Source: DASTPP01 sp035762175 (GTDB lineage Bacteria > Myxococcota_A > Polyangia > Polyangiales > Polyangiaceae). From it: DNA of 28,892 bases. Position numbers and translations under genes: made by a program. The stretch covers positions 1 through 28,892 of the forward strand of contig DASTPP010000239.1 of NCBI GenBank assembly GCA_035762175.1, given 5' to 3'. Shown one piece after another: positions 1 through 7,870 of this stretch. The notes beneath the pieces were generated by a model. That model was given only the letters and a program-made list of their open reading frames with translations, was not told where the DNA came from and did no database searches. Positions within the stretch are counted from its first letter, which is position 1. Each line of letters opens with the position of its first letter.

Positions 1-177
1 CGGCCGCGGCGGCGCGGGCGGCGCGGGCGGCCGCTGAGGGGCCGGGCGCGGGCCGCACTTCCGCCGGAACCGCGCGCCCCCCCGCCTCGTAGTGCCGTAG
101 TGCCTTTCGTTTGCGCTCAGGCCGGCCCTGCCAAGGCCGGCCCGGGCCGAGGCCCCTCGAGTGGGAGGTTTGTGACC
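1..177. other. Upstream spacer with possible end of a preceding gene
   Basis: The first bases are GGC/GCG-rich. Frame 2 reads Gly/Ala/Arg codons up to a TGA at 35-37, so this may be the tail of an upstream + strand gene, but nothing identifies it. An inverted repeat (GCCGGCC, 7-base loop, GGCCGGC) lies at about 122-142 and could be a terminator stem or a leader hairpin; there is no T-tract after it. The frame of the next gene is open from 100, but residues upstream of the ATG at 178 look like untranslated leader. Confidence 0.3.
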
Positions 178-720
178 ATGACGAAAAATTTCTGGCTCCT
201 TGTCTTTGCCCCCTGCGCCCTCGCCCTGTCGCTCGGCGCCTGCAGCAGTGACGAAGACGACAGCGACGACGGCCCTGGGTTCGCGACCGCCGAGGTCAAA
301 GACCAGAGCGGCAACAAGCTCGGCACGGCCTCGTTTTCGAAGGAAGGCGACGAGATCAAGCTCATCATCGGGCTCTCGAACGTGGCGACCAAGAGCCAAG
401 AGGTCGGCATTCACATTCACGAGAAGGCGATCTGCGACGCGGCCAACGGCTTTCGGGGCGCCGGCGACCACTGGAACCCGGGCAAGACCGACTACAACGG
501 CACGCCCGACATGGGCTGGCTGGGCGAGCTCGGCAAGCTCACCATCGACGCCGAGGGCAAGGCGAGCAAGACGTGGTCGTACTCGACCTGGCGACTCGGC
601 TCGGGCGACGAGCGCGACGTGGTGGGCCGGGCCATCATCTTGCACGACGTCGACGCGACGCCCGACGACGGCATGCCGGCACCGCGCCAGGGCTGCGGCG
701 AGGTCAAGGCCGACCCGTTA
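178..720 (+). CDS. Cu-only-type superoxide dismutase-like lipoprotein
   Basis: The predicted product is an exported lipoprotein with a Cu/Zn-SOD fold. The ATG at 178 has a GGGAGG ribosome site upstream and starts a signal peptide ending in lipobox LGAC (lipidated Cys22), followed by an acidic Ser/Asp linker. All four copper ligands can be placed (His79, His81, His98, His156), as can the active-site Arg170 and the disulfide pair Cys86/Cys173. The remaining zinc ligands are not there: the stretch from Asn107 to Leu118 has Asn, Trp and Glu where Cu/Zn-SODs have His, His and Asp. This resembles copper-only SODs. The frame does not stop: TAG at 719-721 is one base out of frame, and reading continues into the acyl-CoA dehydrogenase. 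The end given is where the SOD domain finishes. A frameshift or stop loss is likelier than a functional fusion. Confidence 0.75.
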
Positions 721-795
721 GCGCTCGGGCCGCGGGCGCCGGCCGGCCGGCGCGCCTTGCCCGCCGGGGCCGGCGGGGCTAAAAGCGCCGGCCCA

Positions 796-1962
<1,167 letters not shown>

Positions 1963-2057
1963 GCGCGGGGCGCCCCCATGGCCACGATGCGAGCCCCCGC
2001 CGCGCCCCCGCCCCGGGGCCCGCGCCCGCCGCGCCGCCGGGGGGCGGCGCCCGCGTG

Positions 2058-2843
2058 GTGAGCAAGGCGCCCGCGGGCCCCGCGCCCGCGGCGCTGCCCG
2101 GGCCGGGCGAGCATGAGGTCTGCCCCTTCTGCGGCTCGCAGGCCCTCGTCGTGCCCTCGCGCCGCCTGCGCTTCGTCTGCGCCGTCTGCGGGCGGGCGCG
2201 CGTGCCCATCGACGACCCGTCCCTGAAGCGCAGCGGCCGCGAGGCCGAGGCGCTCGACGAGGCGACGCGGGCCGAGCGCGCCTCGCAGCTCTGGCGCGGC
2301 TTCGGCATCCTCGTCGCGTTCCTCGGGGCGGCGACGGCGCTCGTGTTCCTCTCGTTCTTGATGCTCGTGCACCCGCCGCTCGGCACCGCGGTGCTCTCGG
2401 GGGTGTTCGCGCTCGCGCCGAGCGCGCTCGCGGCCTGGGCCATGCACCGCGCCCGCGCGAACGCCGAGCGCGTCAACCCGGCGCTCGAGCGGGGCTGGGA
2501 CGCGGCGGCCGCCGACCTGGTCGCCCAGCGCCCCTCGCTGACCGAGGCCGAGCTCGCCTCGACCCTGCGCCTGTCGCCCGCGCAGGCCGAGGCGATGCTC
2601 GTGCGCCTCTCGGCCGCGGGCCTGGTCGGCTCGCGGCTGACCGAGGCCGGCGAGCTCACCTTCCACCCGACCGGGCGCGCGCGCGTCGCGGCCCTCGACG
2701 CCCCCGCCCCGGGCCCCGCCGCCGCCGCCGCCGAGGCGCGCGAGCGGGCCGAGCTCGAGGCGGCGCTCGACGAGGCGGCGCTCGACGAGGCGACGCGGGC
2801 CGAGCGGGGCGCGGGGCGCGGCGGCGAGCGGCGCGGCCCATGA
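2058..2843 (+). CDS. Zinc-ribbon protein with two TM helices and a winged-helix-like tail
   Basis: I do not recognise a named family. The 261-residue product has a CxxC...CxxC zinc ribbon (Cys22, Cys25, Cys41, Cys44), a hydrophobic hairpin (about 82-104 and 109-129), then a helical segment (about 146-208) that reads like a winged helix, and an Ala/Glu-rich end. The start is a GTG preceded by a GGGGGCGG stretch; no ATG lies in frame before the zinc ribbon, so the start is uncertain. The stop overlaps the methyltransferase start (ATGA), which suggests translational coupling. A 30-bp perfect direct repeat (2249-2278 and 2777-2806, both encoding ALDEATRAER) sits in frame at both ends of the gene. 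A membrane-anchored sensor or regulator is possible but unproven. Confidence 0.65.
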   Translation: MSKAPAGPAPAALPGPGEHEVCPFCGSQALVVPSRRLRFVCAVCGRARVPIDDPSLKRSGREAEALDEATRAERASQLWRGFGILVAFLGAATALVFLSFLMLVHPPLGTAVLSGVFALAPSALAAWAMHRARANAERVNPALERGWDAAAADLVAQRPSLTEAELASTLRLSPAQAEAMLVRLSAAGLVGSRLTEAGELTFHPTGRARVAALDAPAPGPAAAAAEARERAELEAALDEAALDEATRAERGAGRGGERRGP

Positions 2844-4087
2844 GCGAGCGGGGGGCGCGGCGGGCGCTGACCCACGTCGGCGGCCCGACCGAGCTCGGGG
2901 GCGACGCCGAGGCGGCCGCGCTGCTCGGGCGGGCGCTCGCCGCGGCCGAAGACCCCGAGGCGGGGCGGGCGCACGTCCACGGCTTTCATAGCTACCCGGC
3001 GCGGCTGCACCCGGCCGTGGCGCGCGAGCTCATCGCGGGGCTGAGCCCGCCCGGCGGCGCCGTGCTCGACCCGTTCTGCGGCAGCGGCACCGTGCTGGTC
3101 GAGGCGCGCCTGCTCGGGCGGCGCGCCCTCGGCGTCGACGCCAACCCGCTCGCCGTGCTGCTGAGCGAGCTGAAGGCCGCGGGGCGCGGCGAGCGCGAGT
3201 GCGAAGGTCTGCTCGCCGCCGCGGCCGAGGTCTCCGCCGTCGCCGAGGCCCGCCGGCGCGCGCGGGCGGGCGCCTCGCGGCCCTACCCGCCCGACGAGTT
3301 CGCCGCCTTCGACCCGCACGTGCTGCTCGAGCTCGACGGGCTGCGCGTGGGCCTCGAGGCCCTGCGCGATCGGGAAGCGAGGGCCGACCTCGAGCTCGTG
3401 CTGAGCTCGCTGCTGACCAAGCTCGGGCGCCGGGCCGGCGACAGCAGCGAGGCGGCCGTGCCGAAGCGGCTCGCGGCGGGGTACCCGACCCGGCTTTTCG
3501 TCAAGAAGACCGAAGAGCTCGTCGCCCGCCTGCGCGCCTACCGCGGGGCGCTGCCGCCCCGGGCCCCGTCGCCCGTCGTGCGCGAGGGCGACGCGCGGGG
3601 GCTCGGGCGCGCGGGCCTGCCGCCGCTCTCGCTCGTGCTGAGCTCGCCGCCCTACCCCGGCACCTACGACTACCTGCACCACCACGCGCTGCGCCTGCGC
3701 TGGCTCGGCCTCGACGCCGAGGGCTTCGACCGGAGCGAGATCGGGGCGCGGCGCCGGCTGAACGAGCTGCCCTTCGCCGAGGCGCTCGCGCGCTGGGAGG
3801 GCGACCTCGAGGCGGTGCTCGCGCCGCTCGGGCGGCGGCTCGAGTCCGGCGGCGCGATCGTGCTGGTCATCGCCGACAGCGTGCTGGCGGGGCGGGCGCT
3901 CGACAGCGAACGGTCGGTGCGGCGGGTGGCCGCGCGCGCGGGGCTCGGGCTCTTCGCGCGGGCCTCGCAGCGGCGGCCGCACTTCCACGGCCCGACCCGG
4001 AGGGCCTTCGGGGCGGGGGCGCCGAAGCGCGAGCACGCGCTCTTGCTCCGCCCCGCGGCGCTGGCGGGGCGGGCCGCGGGCGCGTAA
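2840..4087 (+). CDS. DNA methyltransferase, N6-adenine/N4-cytosine class
   Basis: This is a 415-residue SAM-dependent methyltransferase. Motif I (DPFCGSGT, about 77-84) follows a conserved HSYPARLHP block (50-58), and the acidic end of the second strand is the Asp in GVDANPL (98-104). Motif IV is SPPY (269-272), the catalytic tetrapeptide of amino-methyltransferases acting on adenine N6 or cytosine N4. The order (I before IV) and the roughly 185-residue helical insert between them fit enzymes whose recognition region lies between the motifs. No restriction endonuclease gene is next to it, so it is probably a solitary modification enzyme; an RNA substrate cannot be excluded. It overlaps the upstream zinc-ribbon gene by 4 bp and is followed 13 bp later by the ferredoxin gene, so the three are likely one transcript. 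Confidence 0.75.
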   Translation: MSERGARRALTHVGGPTELGGDAEAAALLGRALAAAEDPEAGRAHVHGFHSYPARLHPAVARELIAGLSPPGGAVLDPFCGSGTVLVEARLLGRRALGVDANPLAVLLSELKAAGRGERECEGLLAAAAEVSAVAEARRRARAGASRPYPPDEFAAFDPHVLLELDGLRVGLEALRDREARADLELVLSSLLTKLGRRAGDSSEAAVPKRLAAGYPTRLFVKKTEELVARLRAYRGALPPRAPSPVVREGDARGLGRAGLPPLSLVLSSPPYPGTYDYLHHHALRLRWLGLDAEGFDRSEIGARRRLNELPFAEALARWEGDLEAVLAPLGRRLESGGAIVLVIADSVLAGRALDSERSVRRVAARAGLGLFARASQRRPHFHGPTRRAFGAGAPKREHALLLRPAALAGRAAGA

Positions 4088-4100
4088 ATAGAGGGCCCCC

Positions 4101-4415
4101 ATGCCCACGATCGAGTTCGAAGGTAACGCGCTCGGGCCGACGCTGCGGGTCGACGAGCCCGAGGGCGGCGCGCTCGCCGACATCTGCGACGACTGCGAGG
4201 CCCCCGTCCCCTTCTCGTGCCGCGGCGCCAGCTGCGCCACCTGCCGCGTCGTGGTGCTCGAAGGCGGCGCGCTCTTCGAGGCGCCGGGCGAGGCCGAGCG
4301 CGAGCTGCTCGAGGTGCTCGGCGCCGGGCCCGACGAGCGGCTCGCGTGCAGCGCGCGGGTGCGCGCGGGCGGCGGTCTCGTGCGCCTGCGCGTGGCCGAC
4401 GAGAGCGTGCTCTGA
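4101..4415 (+). CDS. 2Fe-2S ferredoxin, plant/adrenodoxin-type fold
   Basis: This 104-residue protein is a small soluble electron carrier. The cluster cysteines are Cys40, Cys45 and Cys48 (CRGASCATC) and Cys83 (LACSARV), the C-x4-C-x2-C...C spacing of 2Fe-2S ferredoxins. Length and absence of extra domains fit a stand-alone ferredoxin. It starts at ATG 4101, 13 bp after the methyltransferase stop, with a GAGG ribosome site at about 4091. No partner reductase or oxygenase lies in the window, so its redox partner is unknown. Confidence 0.88.
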   Translation: MPTIEFEGNALGPTLRVDEPEGGALADICDDCEAPVPFSCRGASCATCRVVVLEGGALFEAPGEAERELLEVLGAGPDERLACSARVRAGGGLVRLRVADESVL

Positions 4416-4743
4416 AGCGCGGCGCGTCGGCGCGGGCGGGCGCCCCGCGGTCGCGGCCCGGCGGCGAGTTCTAGGGTGCCTGCAGAGCGCGCAAGGTCAG
4501 CGGCCGCGCGCCCCGGAGCCGCGCCACTCGGCCCGCTCGCGCCGTTACCTTTTGTTCTCAGTGAACCCCTCGGTGCGCAAACCGATACGCACTCGCACGC
4601 TCATCCGTTTCGGGCCCCTCTTAGGGGAGTCGACGCCAGGGCAAACCTGGTAGATAGAGAGTGAGACCCCGGTCGGGGGGCGGGGGTCGACGTCGGCGTC
4701 GTGGCCCGGCACGCCTCTCGCAATGCAAGACCGTTGAAGCACC
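4416..4743. other. Intergenic spacer with no recognised gene
   Basis: This 328-base spacer separates the ferredoxin gene from the PAP2-type gene. It is less GC-rich near 4545-4600. A short inverted repeat (GTTC-5-GAAC, 4554-4566) and a small hairpin (CCCCT-CTT-AGGGG, about 4615-4627) are visible. I cannot place a convincing -35/-10 pair, though a promoter for the downstream gene would be expected here. Confidence 0.5.
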
Positions 4744-5766
4744 ATGCGCCTTCATCAGCCCCAAGCCCCGCTGCGTGACGTCGCCCCACTCGTCGAAGGT
4801 TGGGCCGGGCGCGCCTGGCTCGCGCGCACGTTGCGCGAGTTCGCGCTGCAAGATTGGTGGGTCCTCGCCTACCACGTTACGCTCTTTCTGGCGGCGCTCC
4901 AGGGCTCGGGGCCGATGCGCGAGAGCTGCCTCGAGCGCACGTCGGCGCTGGTGGCGCTGCACCTGTCGACGCTCTGTCTCATCCGCGGCGGGCTCATCCG
5001 CAACCGGGTGGCGGCGCCGCTGCTCTACCGGTTCGTGGTCTACGGGGGCGTGCAGCTCTCGTACTTCTTGCTGCGCGACCTCTTGCCCACGGCCTCGTCG
5101 GCGGTGCTCGACGGGCAGCTCTACGAGCTCGACCGGCGGCTCTTCGGCGTCGAGCCGACGCTCTGGGCCGACCGCTTCGTCACGCCCGCGACGACCGAGT
5201 GGTTCTCGTTTTTCTATTACAGCTACTTCCTGCTGCTCGCGGTGCACGTCCTGCCGCTGCTCTTCGTGATGCGGCGGCTGCGCCTGGCGGCCGAGTTCGC
5301 GCTCGCCATCTTCTTCACCTTCTGCACCGCGCACGTGCTCTACATGGTGGTGCCCGGCTACGGCCCCTACTGGTTCCTGGCCGACCAGTACCAGCACGCC
5401 CTGCCGCACGGCTTCTTCTACGACCTGGTGCTCGGCGCGGTCAGCGCGGGCGGGGCCCTCAAAGACATCTTCCCCTCGCTGCACACCGCGGCCCCGACCG
5501 CGATCGCGCTCTTCTCCTTCCGGCACCGGCGCGAGCTGCCCTTCCGCTACACCTGGCCGATCACCGCCTTCTTCGCCCTCAACATCATCGGCGCGACCAT
5601 CTTCCTGCGCTGGCACTACGCCATCGACGTCGTCGCGGGGCTCGCCCTCGCCGCGACGAGCGTGGCCCTCGCCGCCCGCCTCTCGCCGCGCGAAAGCGAG
5701 CGGCGGGCCCGGCTCGGCCTCTCGACCATCTGGCCGGCCCTGCCCTGGCGGGGCGCGCCCCTCTGA
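4744..5766 (+). CDS. PAP2_3-family membrane enzyme, inositol-phosphorylceramide-synthase-like
   Basis: The product is a 340-residue polytopic membrane protein with several hydrophobic segments (about 42-52, 66-80, 92-112, 152-175, 183-205, 271-288, 293-312). Its two active-site motifs are FPSLHTA (243-249, His247) and RWHYAIDVVAG (289-299, His291 and Asp295). These are the C2 and C3 motifs of the Aur1/PAP2_3 branch, whose members move a phospho-headgroup onto ceramide or another lipid alcohol, as opposed to plain phosphatases. Myxobacteria make sphingolipids, so ceramide headgroup transfer is a reasonable guess, but a lipid phosphatase acting on isoprenoid or phosphatidate substrates is the alternative. 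The ribosome site before ATG 4744 is weak. It appears to be a single-gene unit. Confidence 0.75.
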   Translation: MRLHQPQAPLRDVAPLVEGWAGRAWLARTLREFALQDWWVLAYHVTLFLAALQGSGPMRESCLERTSALVALHLSTLCLIRGGLIRNRVAAPLLYRFVVYGGVQLSYFLLRDLLPTASSAVLDGQLYELDRRLFGVEPTLWADRFVTPATTEWFSFFYYSYFLLLAVHVLPLLFVMRRLRLAAEFALAIFFTFCTAHVLYMVVPGYGPYWFLADQYQHALPHGFFYDLVLGAVSAGGALKDIFPSLHTAAPTAIALFSFRHRRELPFRYTWPITAFFALNIIGATIFLRWHYAIDVVAGLALAATSVALAARLSPRESERRARLGLSTIWPALPWRGAPL

Positions 5767-5900
5767 CCCCAGCGGCCGCCGCCCCCTGACCCGCGGCGCG
5801 CCCGAAGGCCCGCCGGCCGCGCCTCCGCCCGCCTGGCGCCCTCCCGCCCGCCCGGCTCCCCTCCGCCCGGCGGGCGCCGCCGCCCCTACCGTCCCGCGGC

Positions 5901-5999
5901 GCTCGGGGGCCGGCGCCGCGGCCCGCCCGCGGTGCTCGGGGCCCGGCGCCCCGGCCCGCCCGCAGCGCTCGGGGCCGCCGCCACCCCGCCCGCCTCGCC
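5901..5999. repeat. 33-bp tandem repeat, three imperfect copies, upstream of metK
   Basis: Units begin with GCTCGGGG at 5901, 5934 and 5967, giving an exact 33-bp period. The first two copies are close (GCTCGGGG, GGCGCC, CGGCCCGCCCGC shared); the third is more diverged. The array lies in the 389-base spacer 5767-6155 between the PAP2-type gene and metK, which otherwise holds only very GC-rich sequence without a gene. Function unknown. Confidence 0.7.
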
Positions 6000-6065
6000 C
6001 CCGCCCGCCGCGCCGAGGGCGGCCCGGGGCGGGCCGGGGGCCCGCCGGCGACCGCCCGCGCGGCG

Positions 6066-6094
6066 TTGACGCGTGCGGGGCTAGGGGCTAGCGC
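6066..6094 (+). promoter_or_regulatory. Possible sigma70-type promoter for metK
   Basis: TTGACG at 6066-6071 is a good -35 match. A 17-base spacer later comes TAGCGC (6089-6094), a poor -10. The position about 60 bases before the metK start is plausible. I saw no SAM or SAH riboswitch in the leader. Confidence 0.3.
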
Positions 6095-6155
6095 TTCGTG
6101 GCTACGCCGGGGCCCGAGAGCGCCCCCGAGCCATCGCCAGCCGAAGGGACTCTTC

Positions 6156-7430
6156 ATGACACGCTATCAGTTCACGTCCGAGTCGGTCACGGAAGGCCAC
6201 CCGGACAAGATCTGCGACCAGATCTCCGACGCCATCCTCGACGGCATCCTCGAGCAAGACCCGGCCGCGCGCGTCGCCTGCGAGACGCTGGCGAAGACGG
6301 GCATGGTGGTCGTCGCCGGCGAGATCACGACGAAGGCGTGGGTCGACATCCCGCAGCTGGTGCGCGAGACCGTGCGCGGCATCGGCTACACCGACTCGTC
6401 GATGGGCTTCGACGCCAACACCTGCGCGGTGCTCACGGCGATCGAGAAGCAGTCGCCCGACATCAGCCAGGGCGTCACCGAGGGCGAGGGCACCTACAAA
6501 GAGATGGGCGCCGGCGACCAGGGCCTGATGTTCGGCTTCGCGTGCGACGAGACGCCCGAGCTGATGCCCGCGCCCATTCAATACGCCCACGCGCTCACGC
6601 GCCAGCTCGCCACCGTGCGCAAGAACGGCAAGGCCGCCTTCTTGCGGCCCGACGGCAAGAGCCAGGTCACGCTCGAGTACGAGAACGGCGAGCCGGTGCG
6701 CATCGACGCCATCGTGGTCTCGACGCAGCACAGCGACGAGGTCAAGAACCGGCAGATTCAAGAGGCGGTGCGCGAGCTCGTCATCGACAAGGTCATCCCC
6801 AAGAAGCTGATCGACAAGCAGACGAAGGTCTACATCAACCCGACGGGCCGCTTCGTGCTCGGCGGCCCGCAGGCCGACTGCGGGCTGACGGGGCGCAAGA
6901 TCATCGTCGACACCTACGGCGGCATGGGCCGCCACGGCGGCGGCGCCTTCTCCGGCAAGGACCCGACGAAGGTCGACCGCAGCGCCTGCTACTACGCGCG
7001 CTACATCGCGAAGAACGTCGTCGCGGCCAAGCTCGCGAAGCGCTGCGAGGTGCAGGTCGCCTACGCCATCGGCGTGGCGCAGCCCGTCGGCGTCTACATC
7101 AACACCTTCGGCACCGGCCGCATCGGCGACGAGACGCTCGCGGCCTACATTCACGAGCAGTTCGACATGCGCCCGAAGGCCATCATCGAGCAGCTCGACC
7201 TCCTGCGCCCGGTCTACCGCGCGACGGCCGCCTACGGCCACTTCGGCCGCGCCGACTTCTCCTGGGAGCGCACCGACCGCGCCGCGAAGATGGCCGACGA
7301 CCTGCTGCGCGGCGCCGCCCCGGCGACCAACGGGGCCAACGGCCGCCGCGGCGAGGGCGCCCCGAAGAAGAAAGAAAAGAAGGACGACAAGAAGGGCAAG
7401 AAGGCGAAGCGCTCGGAAGCCTTCGCCTGA
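6156..7430 (+). CDS. metK: S-adenosylmethionine synthetase (methionine adenosyltransferase)
   Basis: The enzyme makes S-adenosylmethionine from methionine and ATP in the cytoplasm. The N-terminal EGHPDKICDQISD block, GAGDQGLMFGFA, and the phosphate-binding GGGAFSGKDPTKVDRSA block are all present, and the core is full length. The ATG at 6156 is chosen because it gives the usual MTRYQFTSESVTEGHPDK start and has a GAAGGGA ribosome site 7 bases upstream; the longer open frame from 6066 has no family resemblance. Unusual is the C-terminus: 424 residues against about 385-390 normally, the last ~44 being a disordered-looking Gly/Asn then Lys/Asp/Glu-rich tail with runs such as PKKKEKKDDKKGKKAKR. The stop region is followed immediately by a tandem repeat array. 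Confidence 0.97.
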   Translation: MTRYQFTSESVTEGHPDKICDQISDAILDGILEQDPAARVACETLAKTGMVVVAGEITTKAWVDIPQLVRETVRGIGYTDSSMGFDANTCAVLTAIEKQSPDISQGVTEGEGTYKEMGAGDQGLMFGFACDETPELMPAPIQYAHALTRQLATVRKNGKAAFLRPDGKSQVTLEYENGEPVRIDAIVVSTQHSDEVKNRQIQEAVRELVIDKVIPKKLIDKQTKVYINPTGRFVLGGPQADCGLTGRKIIVDTYGGMGRHGGGAFSGKDPTKVDRSACYYARYIAKNVVAAKLAKRCEVQVAYAIGVAQPVGVYINTFGTGRIGDETLAAYIHEQFDMRPKAIIEQLDLLRPVYRATAAYGHFGRADFSWERTDRAAKMADDLLRGAAPATNGANGRRGEGAPKKKEKKDDKKGKKAKRSEAFA

Positions 7431-7449
7431 AGCACGCGCCCGGCGGGCC

Positions 7450-7580
7450 CGCGGCCCGCGCGCGGGGGCATCGCGCCACGAGACCGCGGCCCCCGCGCAC
7501 GCATCGCGCCCCGAGCCGCGGCCCGCGCGCGGGGGCATCGCGCCACGAGCCGCAGCCCCCGCGCGCGGGCATCGCGCCCT
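7450..7580. repeat. 33-34-bp tandem repeat array directly behind metK
   Basis: The 10-mer GCATCGCGCC recurs at 7468, 7501, 7535 and 7569, with CGAG(A)CCGCGGCCC and CGCGCGCGGGG between copies, so the period is 33-34 bp with about 3.5 units. The sequence from the metK stop onward (CGCCTGAAGC, 7425-7434) resembles the end of the array (CGCCCTGAAGC, 7576-7586), suggesting the array grew from the gene's 3' end. It occupies part of the 440-base spacer 7431-7870. Confidence 0.75.
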
Positions 7581-7603
7581 GAAGCCGACGAGGCCCGAGC
7601 GGG

Positions 7604-7677
7604 CGGCGCCCGCCCCACGAGGCGAGACCCCTTGCGCGCTCGGCGCCCGCCCCGCGAGGCGAGGCCCCTTGCGCGCT
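7604..7677. repeat. 37-bp direct duplication in the metK-kinase spacer
   Basis: Two adjacent 37-bp copies (7604-7640 and 7641-7677) start with CGGCGCCCGCCCC and end with CCCCTTGCGCGCT; they differ at two positions. A partial third start follows at 7678. This is a different sequence from the 33-34-bp array just upstream. Confidence 0.85.
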
Positions 7678-7854
7678 CGGCGGGCGGCCCCCCTGCGGCC
7701 GGAGCCCGCAGGGCGAGCTCCGGAGGCCCGAAGCGCGCGTCGGGTTCGCGCCGCGGGGGTGAGATAGTGTACCCGCTCCATAGGTAAAAGGGCTGCGAGA
7801 GCTCGGCCTGAGCCTCACAAGCCCTACGTCTGCCCTGTGGACCCCTGGCGGAGC

Positions 7855-7863
7855 TGGTATACT
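7855..7863 (+). promoter_or_regulatory. Extended -10 promoter of the first kinase, probably leaderless
   Basis: TGGTATACT is an extended -10 element with a near-consensus hexamer TATACT at 7858-7863, standing out in GC-rich DNA. The -35 region is weak (TGTGGA, 7836-7841). A start 7 bases downstream would fall on or next to the A of the ATG at 7871, which implies a leaderless transcript. Confidence 0.5.
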
Positions 7864-7870
7864 CGCCCAA

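Noticed and set aside
1978..2061. Short ORF (ATG 1978, 28 codons) between the ACAD and zinc-ribbon genes
   Set aside because: Pro/Arg/Ala-only translation with no support; it overlaps the probable start of the next gene.
4552..4589. Promoter TTGTTC...GATACG before the PAP2-type gene
   Set aside because: The spacing of 26 bases is too long for a sigma70 promoter.
6061..6155. SAM/SAH riboswitch in the metK leader
   Set aside because: I could not match the conserved core of any SAM-binding class in the short leader.
7450..7677. CRISPR-like array behind metK
   Set aside because: Tandem units adjoin directly with no unique spacers between them.
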